Part shown: positions 17,409 to 28,213 of the stretch, piece by piece
How the letters are laid out: each line of letters starts with the position of its first letter
Numbering within the stretch: position 1 is the stretch's first letter
Assembly (NCBI GenBank): GCA_013002535.1
Contig: JABDJK010000104.1
Location: 1-41,484 of the forward strand
Direction of reading: 5' to 3'
Length of the DNA: 41,484 nt
Origin: Hyphococcus sp.
Lineage (GTDB): Bacteria; Pseudomonadota; Alphaproteobacteria; Caulobacterales; Parvularculaceae
Notes under the pieces: model-generated
Seen by the model: the letters and a program-made list of their open reading frames with translations, nothing else
Databases searched by the model: none
What the model was told of the DNA's origin: nothing
Translations under genes and position numbers: made by a program

Positions 17409-18127
17409 TGGCAAAATTCGACACGGCAATGGTGCTTGCCGCTGGTTTGGGAACACGAATGCGCCCTCTGACACTGGAAAAACCCAAGCCGCTTATCGAA
17501 ATTTCCGGCAAGTCTTTGATCGATCATGCCCTGGACCGGTTTGCTAATTCTGGAGTTTCAAGATCGATTGTAAATGTTCATTACCTTGCCGACAAAATTG
17601 AGGCGCATCTCAAAGGGCGTAACCGCCCGGAAGTATTCATCTCCGACGAGCGCGAACAACTATTGGAAACAGGGGGCGGACTGCAAGCCGCTCTGCCTTT
17701 GTTTCCACAAGATGAAATTTTTTGCACGAATACTGATGCCGTGTTTGTTGATGACGGTGCGAATGGCGCATGCGAGACTTTAAAAGCGCATTGGGATGAT
17801 AATCGTATGGACGCGCTCCTGCTATTGGCGCCTATCGAAAAAACGACCGGTTACTATGGAGATGGCGACTTCAATATACGCGATAATGGTGAAATTACGT
17901 TCCGCCGCAAAGCAATGGCGCCATTTGTATTTACAGGACTACAACTCATTGCCACCAGCTTGATTAAGGAAGGGCCAGGCGGCGCATATTCGACCAAAAA
18001 ACTATGGGATATAGCGGCAAAATCGAAGCGTCTTCATGGCGTGGTTTATGACGGGTTCTGGATGCATGTGGGAGATCCAGCCGGATTGGAAGCGGCGGAA
18101 AAATTTATGTCAAATAGACATGCCTGA
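17408..18127 (+). CDS. murU: MurNAc-1-phosphate uridylyltransferase MurU
   Basis: This 239-residue nucleotidyltransferase has the signature VLAAGLGTRMRPLTLEKPKPLI at residues 9-30, then NVHYLADKIEAHL, ETGGGLQAALPLF and TNTDAVF. It uses UTP and MurNAc-1-phosphate to give UDP-MurNAc, the second step of the AmgK-MurU recycling bypass. I start it at ATG 17408, which overlaps the amgK stop. The longer frame to 17159 encodes unrelated sequence. Its stop TGA (18125-18127) lies inside the start region of addB, an 8-nt overlap. Confidence 0.93.
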   Translation: MAKFDTAMVLAAGLGTRMRPLTLEKPKPLIEISGKSLIDHALDRFANSGVSRSIVNVHYLADKIEAHLKGRNRPEVFISDEREQLLETGGGLQAALPLFPQDEIFCTNTDAVFVDDGANGACETLKAHWDDNRMDALLLLAPIEKTTGYYGDGDFNIRDNGEITFRRKAMAPFVFTGLQLIATSLIKEGPGGAYSTKKLWDIAAKSKRLHGVVYDGFWMHVGDPAGLEAAEKFMSNRHA

Positions 18128-21100
18128 AGAAGTTAGCCTAACTGAACTATTTTCGGCGGCGGCGCCTCGCGTATATTCAATTAATCCTGGCGAGGATTTT
18201 CTGCGAAGCCTGGCCGTTGGCATAAGAAGCGCTATCGCAAAGCATCAGCCCCTCGAAATTTCAGACGTCAAAATTTATTTGCCAACGCGCCGTGCAAAAC
18301 GCGCATTGGTGCGCGCATTCGTAGAAACTGCGCCTCACGGGCGAGCGTCTTTACTGCCGCAAATCCATACGCTTGGAGATATTGATGGCGATGAAATTTT
18401 ATTGTTCGACGGCCGGCCGATAGACGACTTCAATGTCGCACCGGCAATTTCGGCCGAAGAGCGCCAGCTTACGCTTGCCAGCCTGGTTGCAGCCCATACT
18501 GAAAGTTTCAGAGGGCAAAAAAACTGGGCTGCTTCAATTGCAGCTGCAGCAGAGCTTGCCGATCTCCTTGATTCGTTAAGTACGAACGAGATTCCAGCGA
18601 GCCAGATAAATGCCATCGTGCCCGATACGCTCGCAAAACATTGGCGGCAATCACAAGAATTTCTAAGCATCGTAACGCGCCACTGGCCAAATTACTTGGC
18701 CGAACGGAAACTGCTCGACCCATCAACGCGTCGAATCCAGTTGATAGATTTGCAAAACGCGCATTGGCGGAATTCGCCTCCTGACTATGCTGTGATTATT
18801 GCGGGGACAACTGGATCTACACCCGCCGTAAGTCGGTTAATCAAAACGGTCGCTTCGCTGCCCATGGGTGCGGTCGTTCTGCCCGGCCTCGACCAATGGT
18901 CGGAAGACAGCATCTATGAGAGCATTGACGAGTCTCATCCGCAATTTGGCCTGAAAAAACTGATCACCGCGCTTGGAATAGAACGCAAAAACGTTGCCCG
19001 TTGGCGTCAAGGCAATCCATCACACTGTTCAGCGCGAATACAAATGTTTTCTGTTGCGCTGCGCCCAGCAATAAGAACCGACAGCTGGCTCGATTGGGCG
19101 AACAACGTCGGAAGGAATAAAGCTGAGCTGACCGCTGCGCTTCAAGGTGTCGAGCTGATTGAATCCAGCGATGAAGATCGTGAAGCCGCCGCCATCTCCC
19201 TTAAAATCCGTGAGTCGCTGGAAAACAGGGATGCGACTATCGCGCTTGTTACGCCAAATCGTGAACTATCCAGGCGCGTTATTCAAAAATTGGGTCGGTG
19301 GAATATTTCAGTAGATGACTCAGCCGGCATTGCTTTAGCTAACACACCATGTGGCGCATTTTTGAGGTTGGTTTCGAATTGGCTCACAAGCCCACTTAGC
19401 GCTGTCGGTTTGCTTTCGGTAGTTCGGCATCCGTTATTTGGCGGAGGCCTTTCACAGGCCGCGCGCGCACGCATGACTGATGCGCTTGATCAATTATTGC
19501 GCGGACTTTCGGCAAACGGCGATCATGCAAATTTCGCTGATGCTTTTCGCGAGCGTATCGAGCAAAATTCATTGATTAATGATCCTTTGAAAGATCATGC
19601 GCTTGCACTGATTGACATTATTGAAGACCTGGCCGGCCCTTTCGATTACTCAACGAATGAATTTAAAATAAGGTTTGAACAATTCATCGTCGTCGCTGAA
19701 AATTTCGCATCGACGGACCAATTGCCAGGGAATAAAATATTGTGGCGCGGCGAAGACGGCGACGTCGCCGCAAAAACGCTGGGTCGAATTCGAGAAAACC
19801 TGGAAATTATGACCAGCGCTTTTCCGTCGGCCTTGCCCGATATACTTTTTCAATTGATATCGTCGGCGACCGTTCACCGGCGCATCGAAAGCCATCCAAG
19901 AGTAAAAATTTACGGCCCCTTAGAGGCAAGATTACAGTTCGCCGATGTCATGATCTTAGGCGGATTAAACGAAGGTGTCTGGCCGCGAGAAGCGGCTATC
20001 GATCCATTTTTATCGCGAGGCATGCGGCGCGAAATGGAATTGCCGACGGCAGAGGAAAGAATCGGCTTGGCGGCGCATGACTTTGCCCAATTGACAGCTG
20101 CTCCACATGTTGTGCTTACGCGATCAGCAAAATCCGATGGAAAGCCGACAACTCCCTCAAGATGGATTGTCAGATTGAAAAATATCCTGCGCGGCGCTGA
20201 TGCTGAGAAAATAATAGATAAATCTGCTCGGTATGAATTTCTGGCCCGGCGCATGGACGAGCCGAAATCAATCAAAATCATCGGCCAGCCAAGCCCCAGG
20301 CCGCCTGTGGAGGCTCGCCCCCGAGAATTCTTTGTAACGCGAATCGAAAAGCTTTTACGCGATCCATATTGGATTTACTGCAGAGAAATTTTGGAATTAA
20401 AAAAACTTGATCGGCACGATGAAGACTTTGATCGACGCCATTTAGGAAGTCTGTTTCACAAGATATTCGAAGAATTTTTGGACGACGCCGACGCACATCA
20501 CGGGAAACACGAATTAGACCGATTGAATGACCTGTTTTCATTGCACGCGGCAACTTACGGCATGGATGAAAAACATGCGCCGTTTTGGCGCGCACAAGCG
20601 CAAAGCGCCTTTGAACAATTCATTCAATGGAACCAAAATTTAGGCCAAAACTTCACGCCGCGACTGCTTGAAGCCAAGGGGTCGGCGGGAATTGAAATCG
20701 GCGGAAACCAGTATGTCTTGCGGGCGATTGCTGACCGTATCGATACGGATAAATCTGGCGCGGCTTATGTCATTGACTACAAAACAGGGGACCCGCCCTC
20801 AAAAAAGCAATCAAATTCTTTCAGCCCACAATTGCCGCTGACAGGCTTAATTGTTGAAGCCGGCGGCTACGAGTCCATCGGTAAATCGAACGTGGCGGGT
20901 CTGGAATATATTCGCGTGTTGCCCACCGCAGGACGAGAACAAAAGGCGACAATATGGTCGGACGAGGAATGCGCTGAAGCGATTAAGGACGCAGAACAAG
21001 GCCTCCACAATTTAATGCCCCATTTCTGTGACCCTCAGACGCCTTATCTTTCACAACCGCGGCCAGAATACATGAACGACTATGGTGATTATGACCATCT

Positions 21101-21143
21101 CGCCCGGCGGCGCGAGCGAAATGCGCATGGAGATATCGGGTGA
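18120..21143 (+). CDS. addB: Double-strand break repair protein AddB
   Basis: The protein has 1007 residues, the usual size for the alphaproteobacterial AddB branch. It carries an inactivated helicase-like body (YLPTRRAKRALVRAF near the N-terminus, LGGLNEGVWPREAAIDPFLSRGMR) and a C-terminal RecB-type nuclease: GSLFHKIFEEFLDD, then IDYKTGDPP with Asp886 and Lys888. I see no cysteine set for the Fe-S cluster known from Bacillus AddB. With AddA it resects DNA ends for RecA loading. The start is ATG 18120, overlapping murU by 8 nt. The longer frame to 18036 is out-of-frame murU sequence. Its stop overlaps the addA GTG by 4 nt. Confidence 0.94.
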   Translation: MPEEVSLTELFSAAAPRVYSINPGEDFLRSLAVGIRSAIAKHQPLEISDVKIYLPTRRAKRALVRAFVETAPHGRASLLPQIHTLGDIDGDEILLFDGRPIDDFNVAPAISAEERQLTLASLVAAHTESFRGQKNWAASIAAAAELADLLDSLSTNEIPASQINAIVPDTLAKHWRQSQEFLSIVTRHWPNYLAERKLLDPSTRRIQLIDLQNAHWRNSPPDYAVIIAGTTGSTPAVSRLIKTVASLPMGAVVLPGLDQWSEDSIYESIDESHPQFGLKKLITALGIERKNVARWRQGNPSHCSARIQMFSVALRPAIRTDSWLDWANNVGRNKAELTAALQGVELIESSDEDREAAAISLKIRESLENRDATIALVTPNRELSRRVIQKLGRWNISVDDSAGIALANTPCGAFLRLVSNWLTSPLSAVGLLSVVRHPLFGGGLSQAARARMTDALDQLLRGLSANGDHANFADAFRERIEQNSLINDPLKDHALALIDIIEDLAGPFDYSTNEFKIRFEQFIVVAENFASTDQLPGNKILWRGEDGDVAAKTLGRIRENLEIMTSAFPSALPDILFQLISSATVHRRIESHPRVKIYGPLEARLQFADVMILGGLNEGVWPREAAIDPFLSRGMRREMELPTAEERIGLAAHDFAQLTAAPHVVLTRSAKSDGKPTTPSRWIVRLKNILRGADAEKIIDKSARYEFLARRMDEPKSIKIIGQPSPRPPVEARPREFFVTRIEKLLRDPYWIYCREILELKKLDRHDEDFDRRHLGSLFHKIFEEFLDDADAHHGKHELDRLNDLFSLHAATYGMDEKHAPFWRAQAQSAFEQFIQWNQNLGQNFTPRLLEAKGSAGIEIGGNQYVLRAIADRIDTDKSGAAYVIDYKTGDPPSKKQSNSFSPQLPLTGLIVEAGGYESIGKSNVAGLEYIRVLPTAGREQKATIWSDEECAEAIKDAEQGLHNLMPHFCDPQTPYLSQPRPEYMNDYGDYDHLARRRERNAHGDIG

Positions 21144-24100
21144 CGCCGCTTGAGGAAACTACGCTCCAGCAAACGCTCGCTGCGGATCCATCGCGATCTG
21201 CATTCGTGCTTGCGAATGCCGGGTCGGGAAAAACCCGAGTGCTAACCAATCGCGTGGCGCGCCTTTTGGCGGCGGGTGTTGATCCGCAAAAAATCCTTTG
21301 CATCACGTTCACTAAGGCCGCGTCAGTTGAAATGACAGTTCGCTTGTTCGATCTCCTCGGCGAATGGGCGTTTTTTGATGATGGCGAACTACAAGAAGCA
21401 TTCCGAAAACTCGAAGGCAGCGACTTCCGATCGCGCTCCGGTAGCGAGCTCGCGAAAATCAGAGTGTTATTCGCCCGCGCGCTGGAAACGCCAGGCGGTC
21501 TTAAAATCCAAACCATTCATTCCTTTTGCGAGAATGTATTAAAACGATTTCCATTGGAGGCTGGTGTTCCGCCCGGTTTCGCGGTCATGGAGGACAGTGA
21601 AGCAAGCACGATAATTGAAGCCTGCATTGATCAGCTTGCAATAGTGGGAAACAAGGATGCCATAGAGGCTCTACGGCGCCTTTCAAATTTGATGTTCGAG
21701 CCTGAATTGCGGGCGCTGTTGCGAAATACAATGGGCAGGGCTTTGCGTGATGGACGGGTCTTTAGCGAAACCGAACAACCGCGCGATAAGTATCTTTTCC
21801 ATCATTTGGGCGTTAACCCGACAATGTCCGAAAATGCGATAATTGATGAATTGCTGAATTCAATTTCGCAATCAGAAATCGAACGCGCTCACTACGCTCT
21901 TGAGAAAACAGGCGGCAATCCCAAAAATCTGACGAAGTTTACCGCGGCATATTTAAACAGCGGTGAACAAACCGACAGATGGAATGCGCTCGATTCTTTG
22001 TTTCTGGTCAACAATGGCGCTAAGCCGCGCGATAAAATTACAACAAAAGCAACAGACAAAATTGATCCATGGGCAGCGGAGTATTTATCGGCGCTTCAGG
22101 AGCGCTTCTGGGCAAGCGCACGGCGGCTACGCGCCCTGAAGATCGCAAAAGACACAATAGCGCTGGACAATCTGACAAGCGAATTGCAAAAAATCTATGC
22201 TGCCGAGAAGAGCAGCCGAGCATATCTAGATTTTGATGACCTTATAATTGCGACACGAAATTTGTTCGCGCAGGCTGACAACGCCTGGGTCATGTATAAA
22301 CTGGATAATAGTATTGACCATATACTCATAGATGAGGCGCAAGATACCAGCCCTCATCAATGGGCGATTGTTGAACAACTTATCGATGATTACCTCGCCG
22401 GAGGCGGCGCGCGCGACATCAACCGTTCGTTTTTCGCCGTTGGCGACTTGAAACAGTCAATCTATGCATTCCAAGGCGCCGACGCGAAGCTCTTCGAAAC
22501 CAAAGAAACACAATTAGGACAGCGATTAAGCAATGTTGGCGAATATCTGAGCGCAACGCTTGCTATGTCGTTTCGGTCAACGCGCCCGGTCCTTGAATTT
22601 GTTGATGCGTTGTTCGCTCCCGCGGAGGCCGCAGCTGGCCTCGGCGATGAAACCATTCCAAAGCACCTTTCCAATCGCAATGACGAAGCTGGGCTTGTCG
22701 AAATCTGGCCGCTAGCGCCGCGCCCTGAAAAGAAGGAAACCAACCCGTGGGATGCGCCAATCGATATGCCCGGCGACGAACATCCTACAAAGGTCTTAAG
22801 TCGCTACGTCGCGCAGGAAATACAAAACTGGATTGGACACGAAGTATTACCATCCCAGGACCGACTAATAGAGCCTGGCGATATTTTAATTTTAGTTCAG
22901 ACCCGGGGGGCGCTGTTCAACGAAGTGATCCGACAGCTCGCCATTAATGAGATTGCTGTCGCTGGCGCTGATCGCTTGAAATTGCTTGAAGACCCGGCAA
23001 TCGAAGACATGCTCTCTTTTGCGAAATTCGCGACATATGCCGGTGATGATCTGTCATTAGCTGAAATACTGAAAAGCCCGTTATACGGATTCACTGAAGA
23101 CGAATTGTTTGAAATCGCTCATAAGCGCGGTGACCACGTCAGCCTATGGAGTGCGCTCCGTAAAAAACGGACGACCAAACCGAGATGGAACGAAGCCTAC
23201 GACGAAATATCAGCGGCAACAAAGATCGGATTAAGAAAAGGGCCATTCGGATTTTATTCTCACCTGCTAGAGGGCGGCGCTGTTTCTGGACGCAAACGAT
23301 TCTTTGAGCGCTTAACGAATTCCTCAAAAGACAGTCTCGATGAATTGCTGCGGCAAGCACTTGCTTTTGAGCGACGTTATCCGCGCTCGCTTAAACTTTT
23401 TGTTGACTGGTTTGAGAGAAATGCTGGTGAGATCAAGCGCGAAATGGAAAACGCAAACAACGCGGTGCGCGTCATGACAGTGCACGGCGCTAAAGGACTT
23501 GAAGCGCCAATCGTAATCCTACTTGACGCCCACCGGCGCCCTGCGACTAATAAAAATGGGCCATTGTTCGCTTTGAATGCGTCCGCCGAATACGGGTCCC
23601 AAAAGGTCAATGCGCTGGTTGCGCGGTCGGAGTTTCATAACGAACAAACCGCCGCCGCCAGGGACGCCGCGAAAACGGCTATGTTCGAGGAGTATCGACG
23701 GCTTTTTTACGTTGCAGCGACGCGCGCGCGAGACCGGCTTTATGTTTGCGGCATTGAACTCGGCAATGATAAAAATCCGCGAGAAAAACCGATAAGCGAA
23801 CGCTCTTGGCATTCCTTAGCGTTGGACGCTTTCGAATCGTTGGAAGGACAGCTAGAGGAATTGCCGGCGCCGGAATGGGCAAACAAAGATGAAAGGGTAT
23901 TGCGCTTATCCTCATCACAGTTATCGGCCGTAGATACAGACAAAAATACAACCGATGCGCAAAACCTCAACATACCGGCATGGTTGGACGAACCGGTTCA
24001 CCAAGAAAAAATCGAACGACAGATCACGCCGTCGCACCTTGCGGACGATTTAGAAGCAACCGATAGCAATTTTACAGACGCATCCTATTCACCATTGGCC

Positions 24101-24622
24101 GGTGATATTTATTTTCGCGGCCGCATCATTCATCGTCTACTAGAACTTTTGCCTGAATTACCAACTAACGATCGATTGAACGCCGCAGAACGCTTGCTTG
24201 AAAAACTCGCTCCTGATCTCGACAATGCTATTGGTAAATCCTGGATCGGCGAGGTTTTGGATGTACTGAATGATTCCACTTTCGCTGAGGTATTCGCCGA
24301 AGGGTCAAGAGCTGAAGTCGCCATCGCCGGAACCCCCAAGGGCGCCGACATTTTTATAAACGGTCAAATTGACAGGCTTGCGATCTCTGAAAAAAAGGTC
24401 ATGGCTGTTGACTACAAAACCAATCGCCCGCCGCCTGATTGTATACAGAACGCGCCCCAGGCGTATATTGCACAAATGGCGGCCTATCGCGCAGTGCTTC
24501 AGGAAATATATCATGACCATGAGATTTCCTTAGCGCTCCTTTGGACATTCGCGCCGCAGCTGATGATGATCCCAAATGAAATGCTCGATCACGCTTTCGC
24601 GCGCTATGTTGCGCCGGGTTGA
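21140..24622 (+). CDS. addA: Double-strand break repair helicase-nuclease AddA
   Basis: This 1160-residue UvrD/RecB-type enzyme has Walker A ANAGSGKT with Lys31, motif Ia [11 protein letters not shown], motif [14 protein letters not shown] (Asp398), motif [35 protein letters not shown] and the motif VI region [13 protein letters not shown]. The C-terminal nuclease domain has [10 protein letters not shown] (Asp1091, Lys1093). It is the ATP-driven motor and one nuclease of AddAB. The start is GTG 21140, overlapping the addB stop by 4 nt (GTGA), so translation is coupled. The last gene of the run, trxA, follows after 73 bp. Confidence 0.96.
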   Translation: MTPLEETTLQQTLAADPSRSAFVLANAGSGKTRVLTNRVARLLAAGVDPQKILCITFTKAASVEMTVRLFDLLGEWAFFDDGELQEAFRKLEGSDFRSRSGSELAKIRVLFARALETPGGLKIQTIHSFCENVLKRFPLEAGVPPGFAVMEDSEASTIIEACIDQLAIVGNKDAIEALRRLSNLMFEPELRALLRNTMGRALRDGRVFSETEQPRDKYLFHHLGVNPTMSENAIIDELLNSISQSEIERAHYALEKTGGNPKNLTKFTAAYLNSGEQTDRWNALDSLFLVNNGAKPRDKITTKATDKIDPWAAEYLSALQERFWASARRLRALKIAKDTIALDNLTSELQKIYAAEKSSRAYLDFDDLIIATRNLFAQADNAWVMYKLDNSIDHILIDEAQDTSPHQWAIVEQLIDDYLAGGGARDINRSFFAVGDLKQSIYAFQGADAKLFETKETQLGQRLSNVGEYLSATLAMSFRSTRPVLEFVDALFAPAEAAAGLGDETIPKHLSNRNDEAGLVEIWPLAPRPEKKETNPWDAPIDMPGDEHPTKVLSRYVAQEIQNWIGHEVLPSQDRLIEPGDILILVQTRGALFNEVIRQLAINEIAVAGADRLKLLEDPAIEDMLSFAKFATYAGDDLSLAEILKSPLYGFTEDELFEIAHKRGDHVSLWSALRKKRTTKPRWNEAYDEISAATKIGLRKGPFGFYSHLLEGGAVSGRKRFFERLTNSSKDSLDELLRQALAFERRYPRSLKLFVDWFERNAGEIKREMENANNAVRVMTVHGAKGLEAPIVILLDAHRRPATNKNGPLFALNASAEYGSQKVNALVARSEFHNEQTAAARDAAKTAMFEEYRRLFYVAATRARDRLYVCGIELGNDKNPREKPISERSWHSLALDAFESLEGQLEELPAPEWANKDERVLRLSSSQLSAVDTDKNTTDAQNLNIPAWLDEPVHQEKIERQITPSHLADDLEATDSNFTDASYSPLAGDIYFRGRIIHRLLELLPELPTNDRLNAAERLLEKLAPDLDNAIGKSWIGEVLDVLNDSTFAEVFAEGSRAEVAIAGTPKGADIFINGQIDRLAISEKKVMAVDYKTNRPPPDCIQNAPQAYIAQMAAYRAVLQEIYHDHEISLALLWTFAPQLMMIPNEMLDHAFARYVAPG

Positions 24623-24695
24623 TATCGCGGTCTTGCAGACTATGTTAGCTGACAAAAGAAAATTCACGCTTCTAAATCGCTCGGAGAAACTAAAA

Positions 24696-25019
24696 ATGGC
24701 GACCCAACCTGTAACTGACACAAGCTTTGACGCTGATGTTCTCAACTCGTCAGAACCGGTGCTAATTGATTTCTGGGCTGAATGGTGCGGCCCCTGCAAA
24801 CAGATCGGCCCGGCGCTTGAAGAGCTTTCCGATGAGTTTGCCGGCAAATTGAAGATCGTCAAAATAAATATTGACGAAAATCCAGAGACGCCTGGGAAAT
24901 ATGGCGTACGCGGAATTCCTACGCTGATGATATTTAAAGATGGTGAACTGGTTGCAACCGAAACCGGCGCCAAACCAAAAGGCCAAATTTCCGCGTGGAT
25001 CGAAGCTGCGCTCGGGTAG
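24696..25019 (+). CDS. trxA: Thioredoxin
   Basis: This 107-residue classical thioredoxin has the active site WAEWCGPC (Cys31, Cys34). The cis-proline region is [13 protein letters not shown], and the terminal helix is ISAWIEAAL. It reduces disulfides in the cytoplasm. CGGAG (24682-24686) precedes the ATG at 24696 by 9 nt, which decides against the longer frame beginning at 24576 inside addA. It is convergent with folC, separated by 8 bp. The addA-trxA-folC-accD-trpA order is common in alphaproteobacteria. Confidence 0.96.
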   Translation: MATQPVTDTSFDADVLNSSEPVLIDFWAEWCGPCKQIGPALEELSDEFAGKLKIVKINIDENPETPGKYGVRGIPTLMIFKDGELVATETGAKPKGQISAWIEAALG

Positions 25020-25027
25020 ATGTGCTA

Positions 25028-26329
25028 TTACTTGTGATCGCGCAAAACTTCTCCCGCGAGATATAGCGACCCACAAATCAGGATGCGCGGTGAAAATTCG
25101 AATTTTGTGCCCCAAGCGCGTTTCAAAGCTTCGATGATTGATGGCGCAGACGAGGCCCGTAATCCTGCAGCAGTCGCTATGGCGGTTAGATCATCCCTAG
25201 ACATCGCGCTATCAGTATCGGCTGCAACGCAATAAGTTTCCCGCACAATTCCCTTGAATTCTGCAAAATATCCAGCTGCGTCTTTGTTGCCTTGCATTCC
25301 GACAACCATGATTAGCGGGCGCGGCGAACGCGCCTCCAATTCGCCTATAGCGGTTGCTATTGCACGCGCCGCATGAGGATTATGGCCCCCATCCAGCCAT
25401 ATTTCCGTTGGCCCGCCTTGTAGTTCGTTCGCCAAGTCCACTAGCGGTCCGGAACCAAGCCGTTGCATCCGCGCGGGCCAATGCGCCGAGTTTATTCCGT
25501 CGGAAATTTGCATATCCGAAATGTTTATTTTTGACGCCTGCAAAGCAGCAATGGCTAGACCGGCATTATCAAGCTGGTGCCTGCCCGCCATGCGCGGCAG
25601 CTCGAGATCGCTGACCCCGAATTCGCTTTGGTAGACGAGGCGACCATGCTCTTCATATACGTCCCATTCGGAACCATGGGCAAATACAGCGGCGCCGCGC
25701 TCTTCCGCGATTGCGCGCAATACTGCATGCGCTGCGGGAGATTGACGCCCTATCACAGCGGGCGCGCCGTCCCGAAATATCCCAGCCTTCTCCGCTGCTA
25801 CAAGTTCTATCGTGTCCCCAAGAAAAGCTTCGTGATCCAGTCCGACTGGCGTCACAATCGACGCAGCAGGGTTTGCAATAACGTTTGTCGCATCCAGGCG
25901 CCCGCCAAGCCCAACTTCCAACAGTAGAAAATCTGCCGGTGTTTCCGAAAACGCTGCGAACGCCGCCGCAGTTATGGTTTCAAAATGCGTTAGTTTGTCT
26001 TTGCCGGCCGCCTGGTCGACGCGGGTTAAAATCTCAATGAATTGCTCATCAGAAACCTCTTCGCCGGCAAGCAAAACACGTTCATTAAAACGAACCAGAT
26101 GGGGCGATGTATAAACATGGACGCTATGCCCGGCCGCCGACAGCATGGTTTTAAGAAAAGCAATCGTCGAGCCCTTCCCATTTGTTCCTGCAACATGAAT
26201 TGTTTTCGGCAGCGACAGATGCGGATCGCCAAGGCGCGCAAGCACCCTCTCAATCCGTCCTAGAGACAGATCGATAATTCGCGGGCGCCGATCAGCAATC
26301 CGCTCAAGAACGGTTTCAATGGTGGTCAA
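25028..26329 (-). CDS. folC: Bifunctional folylpolyglutamate/dihydrofolate synthase FolC
   Basis: This 433-residue ATP-dependent ligase of the Mur ligase superfamily has the P-loop HVAGTNGKGST at 46-55, the SPHLVRFNERVLL loop, the LLEVGLGGRLDATNV motif, VTPVGLDHEAFLG and WLDGGHNPHAA near the C-terminus. It adds glutamates to folate and makes dihydrofolate from dihydropteroate. It lies 22 nt after accD on the same strand and is probably co-transcribed with trpA-accD. Confidence 0.95.
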   Translation of the reverse strand: MTTIETVLERIADRRPRIIDLSLGRIERVLARLGDPHLSLPKTIHVAGTNGKGSTIAFLKTMLSAAGHSVHVYTSPHLVRFNERVLLAGEEVSDEQFIEILTRVDQAAGKDKLTHFETITAAAFAAFSETPADFLLLEVGLGGRLDATNVIANPAASIVTPVGLDHEAFLGDTIELVAAEKAGIFRDGAPAVIGRQSPAAHAVLRAIAEERGAAVFAHGSEWDVYEEHGRLVYQSEFGVSDLELPRMAGRHQLDNAGLAIAALQASKINISDMQISDGINSAHWPARMQRLGSGPLVDLANELQGGPTEIWLDGGHNPHAARAIATAIGELEARSPRPLIMVVGMQGNKDAAGYFAEFKGIVRETYCVAADTDSAMSRDDLTAIATAAGLRASSAPSIIEALKRAWGTKFEFSPRILICGSLYLAGEVLRDHK

Positions 26330-26351
26330 ATTGTTTCCGCCGGCAAAGCTT

Positions 26352-27293
26352 CTATTCTGCAGCCTTGTCTACAGGCGCTGGCGGCTGAATAGAAGGCGCC
26401 TCAACATTTTGCGCCGGTGGGTTCGCGGTGGCGGGGATAGCGGTGCGCCCGCGCGTAAATACTCGGATAAGTTTAGCAAGCGCCTCTTTCATCTCGCTGC
26501 GATCAACGACGAGATCGACCATCCCTTTATCAACGAGAAATTCCGCGCGTTGAAATCCTTCGGGCAGTTTCTCGCGAATTGTTTGCTCGATAACCCGTGG
26601 GCCGGCAAAACCGATCAGGGCGCCCGGCTCGGCAAGATGAACATCGCCGAGCATAGCGTATGACGCTGTGACGCCGCCTGTCGTTGGGTTCGTCAAAACG
26701 ACAATATAAGGGAGCCCCGCCTCCTTAATCATTTGCACGGCAATTGTCGTGCGCGGCATTTGCATCAGAGATAGTATGCCTTCTTGCATGCGGGCGCCGC
26801 CAGAAGCCGCAAACACAATAAGCGGCGCTTTGAGAGACACAGCCTCTTCGGCCGCGCGCAACATTGCTTCGCCGAGGGCCATGCCCATGGATCCGCCCAT
26901 AAACTGAAAATTCTGGACAGCAGCGACGGCAGTCATTTTGTTGATTTGCCCAGACGCAATAGTCATCGCATCTTTGTCGCCGACTTTTTTTCGGTTTTCT
27001 TTTAACCGATCTATGTATTTCTTTTCATCGCGAAACTTCAGCGGATCCTGAACCGGCTCTGGCGCTTCAATTTTCGAATACGCTCCATCGTCGAAAACTA
27101 GCGACAAACGAGCATCGGGCGACAATGGCAAATGAAAGCGGCATGACGGACAAACCTGGTTCGATGCGTCAAGGTCGCGTTGAAATATCATTTCACCGCA
27201 GCCTATACATTTTACCCATAGGGTGTCACTCGAATCATCGTCGCGCTTGAAAATCTTCTTGATCCCTGGACGTATGTTTGAAAGCCAGCTCAC
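26352..27293 (-). CDS. accD: Acetyl-CoA carboxylase carboxyltransferase beta subunit
   Basis: This 313-residue protein has the N-terminal zinc ribbon ligands Cys29, Cys32, Cys48 and Cys51, and a crotonase-like carboxyltransferase domain: GGSMGMALGEAMLRAAE, FAASGGARMQEGILSLMQMP, PTTGGVTASYAMLGDVHLAEP and FAGPRVIEQTIREKLPEGFQ. With AccA it transfers CO2 from biotin-AccB to acetyl-CoA, the first step of fatty acid synthesis. The last 25 residues are a proline/alanine-rich tail. It begins 6 nt after trpA. Confidence 0.96.
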   Translation of the reverse strand: MSWLSNIRPGIKKIFKRDDDSSDTLWVKCIGCGEMIFQRDLDASNQVCPSCRFHLPLSPDARLSLVFDDGAYSKIEAPEPVQDPLKFRDEKKYIDRLKENRKKVGDKDAMTIASGQINKMTAVAAVQNFQFMGGSMGMALGEAMLRAAEEAVSLKAPLIVFAASGGARMQEGILSLMQMPRTTIAVQMIKEAGLPYIVVLTNPTTGGVTASYAMLGDVHLAEPGALIGFAGPRVIEQTIREKLPEGFQRAEFLVDKGMVDLVVDRSEMKEALAKLIRVFTRGRTAIPATANPPAQNVEAPSIQPPAPVDKAAE

Positions 27294-27299
27294 TTGGCG

Positions 27300-28142
27300 T
27301 TACTCCTTGCGCGAGTTGTGGACAGCGTTCGAAATATCCCTCGCGAAACTCAAAACTGCATTAATATTAGTATCGCCCCCGGCCGTTTTTCCATCAAGAC
27401 CATCATTGGGTTTTAAACTGGCCAGTTTCTCAACAAGGGCCGATCCAACGACAACCGCATCAGCGAATCCGCCAAAACACTGGGCCTGATCCACCGTTTT
27501 GATGCCGAAACCCACCGCAACCGGCAAGCCCGACGCCCGTTTAAGCCGTTTGACGGCGCCTTCTACATCGCCAAGTTCACCGGCCCCCTTTCCGGTAACG
27601 CCCGCGACAGAGACATAATATACGAAACCGCCAGTATTCTTCAAAACACCATCAATGCGAAGATCGTCGGTTGTCGGCGTCGCCAACCTGATGAAATCAA
27701 TGCCAGCGCGCAAAGCCGGAATGCACAATTCATCATCTTCTTCCGGCGGCAAATCGACCACGATAAGCCCGTCAACGCCTGCGTCCCTGGCGTCTCGAAT
27801 GAACGCGTCGACACCGTAAGAATAGAAGGGGTTATAGTACCCCATGAGTATAATAGGTGTCGTCGCATCGCTCCTGCGGAACGCCCGAACCATCTCCAAT
27901 GTTCGCTTCAATGTTTGGCCAGATTGAAGCGCTCTTAGACCCGCCGCCTGGATAGCCGGACCATCAGCCATCGGGTCTGTGAAGGCTACGCCAAGCTCAA
28001 TGATATCGGCGCCGGCGCCGGGCAACTCTTTTAATATCGCGAGCGAGGTCTCATAGTCCGGGTCGCCCGCCATGATGAACGGAATAAAAGCTGCGCGCCC
28101 GGCTTCGCTCAATTTCTCGAATTTGTTTTTTATACGGCCCAT
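27300..28142 (-). CDS. trpA: Tryptophan synthase alpha subunit
   Basis: This 280-residue TIM barrel has catalytic Glu49 (IIELGVAF) and Asp60 (DPMADGP). It also has the loop [10 protein letters not shown], the VDLPPEED segment, and the phosphate-binding VAVGFGIKT and VVGSALVEK. It cleaves indole-3-glycerol phosphate to indole for TrpB. The upstream gene on this strand is an M20 peptidase rather than trpB/trpF, so the usual trpFBA-accD-folC block is cut at trpA here. The trpA-accD gap is 6 nt. Confidence 0.96.
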   Translation of the reverse strand: MGRIKNKFEKLSEAGRAAFIPFIMAGDPDYETSLAILKELPGAGADIIELGVAFTDPMADGPAIQAAGLRALQSGQTLKRTLEMVRAFRRSDATTPIILMGYYNPFYSYGVDAFIRDARDAGVDGLIVVDLPPEEDDELCIPALRAGIDFIRLATPTTDDLRIDGVLKNTGGFVYYVSVAGVTGKGAGELGDVEGAVKRLKRASGLPVAVGFGIKTVDQAQCFGGFADAVVVGSALVEKLASLKPNDGLDGKTAGGDTNINAVLSFARDISNAVHNSRKE

Positions 28143-28213
28143 ACTGCCTCCGAACGAACGAGGCGTAACGCTCTCTCGTCAAAATGCAATATCATTCAAG
28201 TCGAGAATGCGCC

